A stretch of DNA of 64,000 nucleotides from Maribacter litoralis (GTDB lineage Bacteria > Bacteroidota > Bacteroidia > Flavobacteriales > Flavobacteriaceae), in NCBI RefSeq assembly GCF_003075045.1, contig NZ_QCZD01000003.1, positions 806,001-870,000 on the forward strand. The letters are read 5' to 3'. Position numbers and translations under genes: made by a program. How positions within the stretch are numbered: the first letter of the stretch is position 1; the number at the start of each line of letters is the position of its first letter. The notes below the pieces were generated by a model, which did not search any database, was not told the DNA's origin, and worked only from the letters and a program-made list of their open reading frames with translations. Shown here piece by piece: positions 63,888-64,000 of this stretch.

Positions 63888-64000
63888 ATGGAAGTTTTAT
63901 TGAATGATTTTTCACCAGGATTGTTTATTGTACAAACAATATTATTATTAGGTTTAATTTTCTTAATGGTAAAATTTGCCTGGAAACCTATCTTGAACTC
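63888..64000 (+). CDS. atpF: F0F1 ATP synthase subunit b (3' partial)
   Basis: First 37 residues of subunit b, cut off by the window edge. The N-terminal membrane helix (SPGLFIVQTILLLGLIFLM) followed by KFAWKPIL is the family pattern. Subunit b forms the peripheral stalk that holds F1 to F0. Confidence 0.93.
   Translation, partial: MEVLLNDFSPGLFIVQTILLLGLIFLMVKFAWKPILN

Overview
This window reads as chromosome from a member of the Flavobacteriaceae (Bacteroidota), probably marine. The evidence is type IX secretion (T9SS) and gliding genes (a type B sorting domain, PorP/SprF, a PorE-like OmpA protein, SprE/PorW), a SusC/SusD pair, TAnnTTTG-type -7 promoter boxes, A-rich leaders in place of Shine-Dalgarno sites, and several small conserved flavobacterial DUF proteins. 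The genus is not provable from the sequence; a Maribacter/Zobellia-type relative is an inference. I saw no phage, insertion sequence, CRISPR array or rRNA operon.

Layout. 1-10.5 kb: the 3' part of a large SprB-like surface protein with its PorP/SprF partner, folB, tRNA-Cys, then holB, pgk, a LysM lytic transglycosylase and a DUF4837 lipoprotein. 10.7-14.8 kb: a PorE-like protein with an added SPOR domain, tatA and an M23 peptidase. 14.8-19 kb: a GH3-family ligase, a two-part protein with a nucleoside-phosphorylase-like C-terminal half, and a Wzz-like protein that leads into a polysaccharide locus. 19-36 kb: a Wzx/Wzy-type O-antigen or capsule locus with dTDP-L-rhamnose genes (rfbBACD), a WbpB/E/D/I-type diacetamido-uronic acid route, flippase, polymerase/ligase-like proteins, glycosyltransferases, an initiating phosphoglycosyltransferase, a UDP-xylose synthase homologue and an asparagine-synthetase-like protein without the glutaminase cysteine. 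36-40.8 kb: purD, a block of little-studied conserved genes (DUF6341, DUF6427, DUF4254, GT9) and a TetR regulator.

41-50.4 kb (minus strand) is the most unusual part. It is an arsenosugar-type operon: a DUF2064/TIGR04282 glycosyltransferase, SusC, SusD, a sodium:solute symporter, an in-frame fusion of a metallophosphoesterase with a carboxymuconolactone-decarboxylase-like peroxidase, and the radical-SAM enzyme ArsS. Two intergenic gaps of this operon carry 7-bp tandem repeats. One fills the whole susD-symporter gap with nine AGGAG-containing units. The other gap is bounded by facing heptamer arrays. Together the genes suggest import of a substrate and its conversion into an arsenic-containing sugar metabolite; the transport link is an inference.

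50.7-58.4 kb: DegP/HtrA protease, patatin-like lipase, a PaaE-like reductase, an ECF42-type sigma factor with its YCII partner, and a two-gene ABC exporter. 58.7-64 kb: the T9SS lipoprotein SprE/PorW, a bactofilin, and the start of the ATP synthase operon (atpZ, a small membrane protein, atpB, atpE, atpF cut off at the edge).
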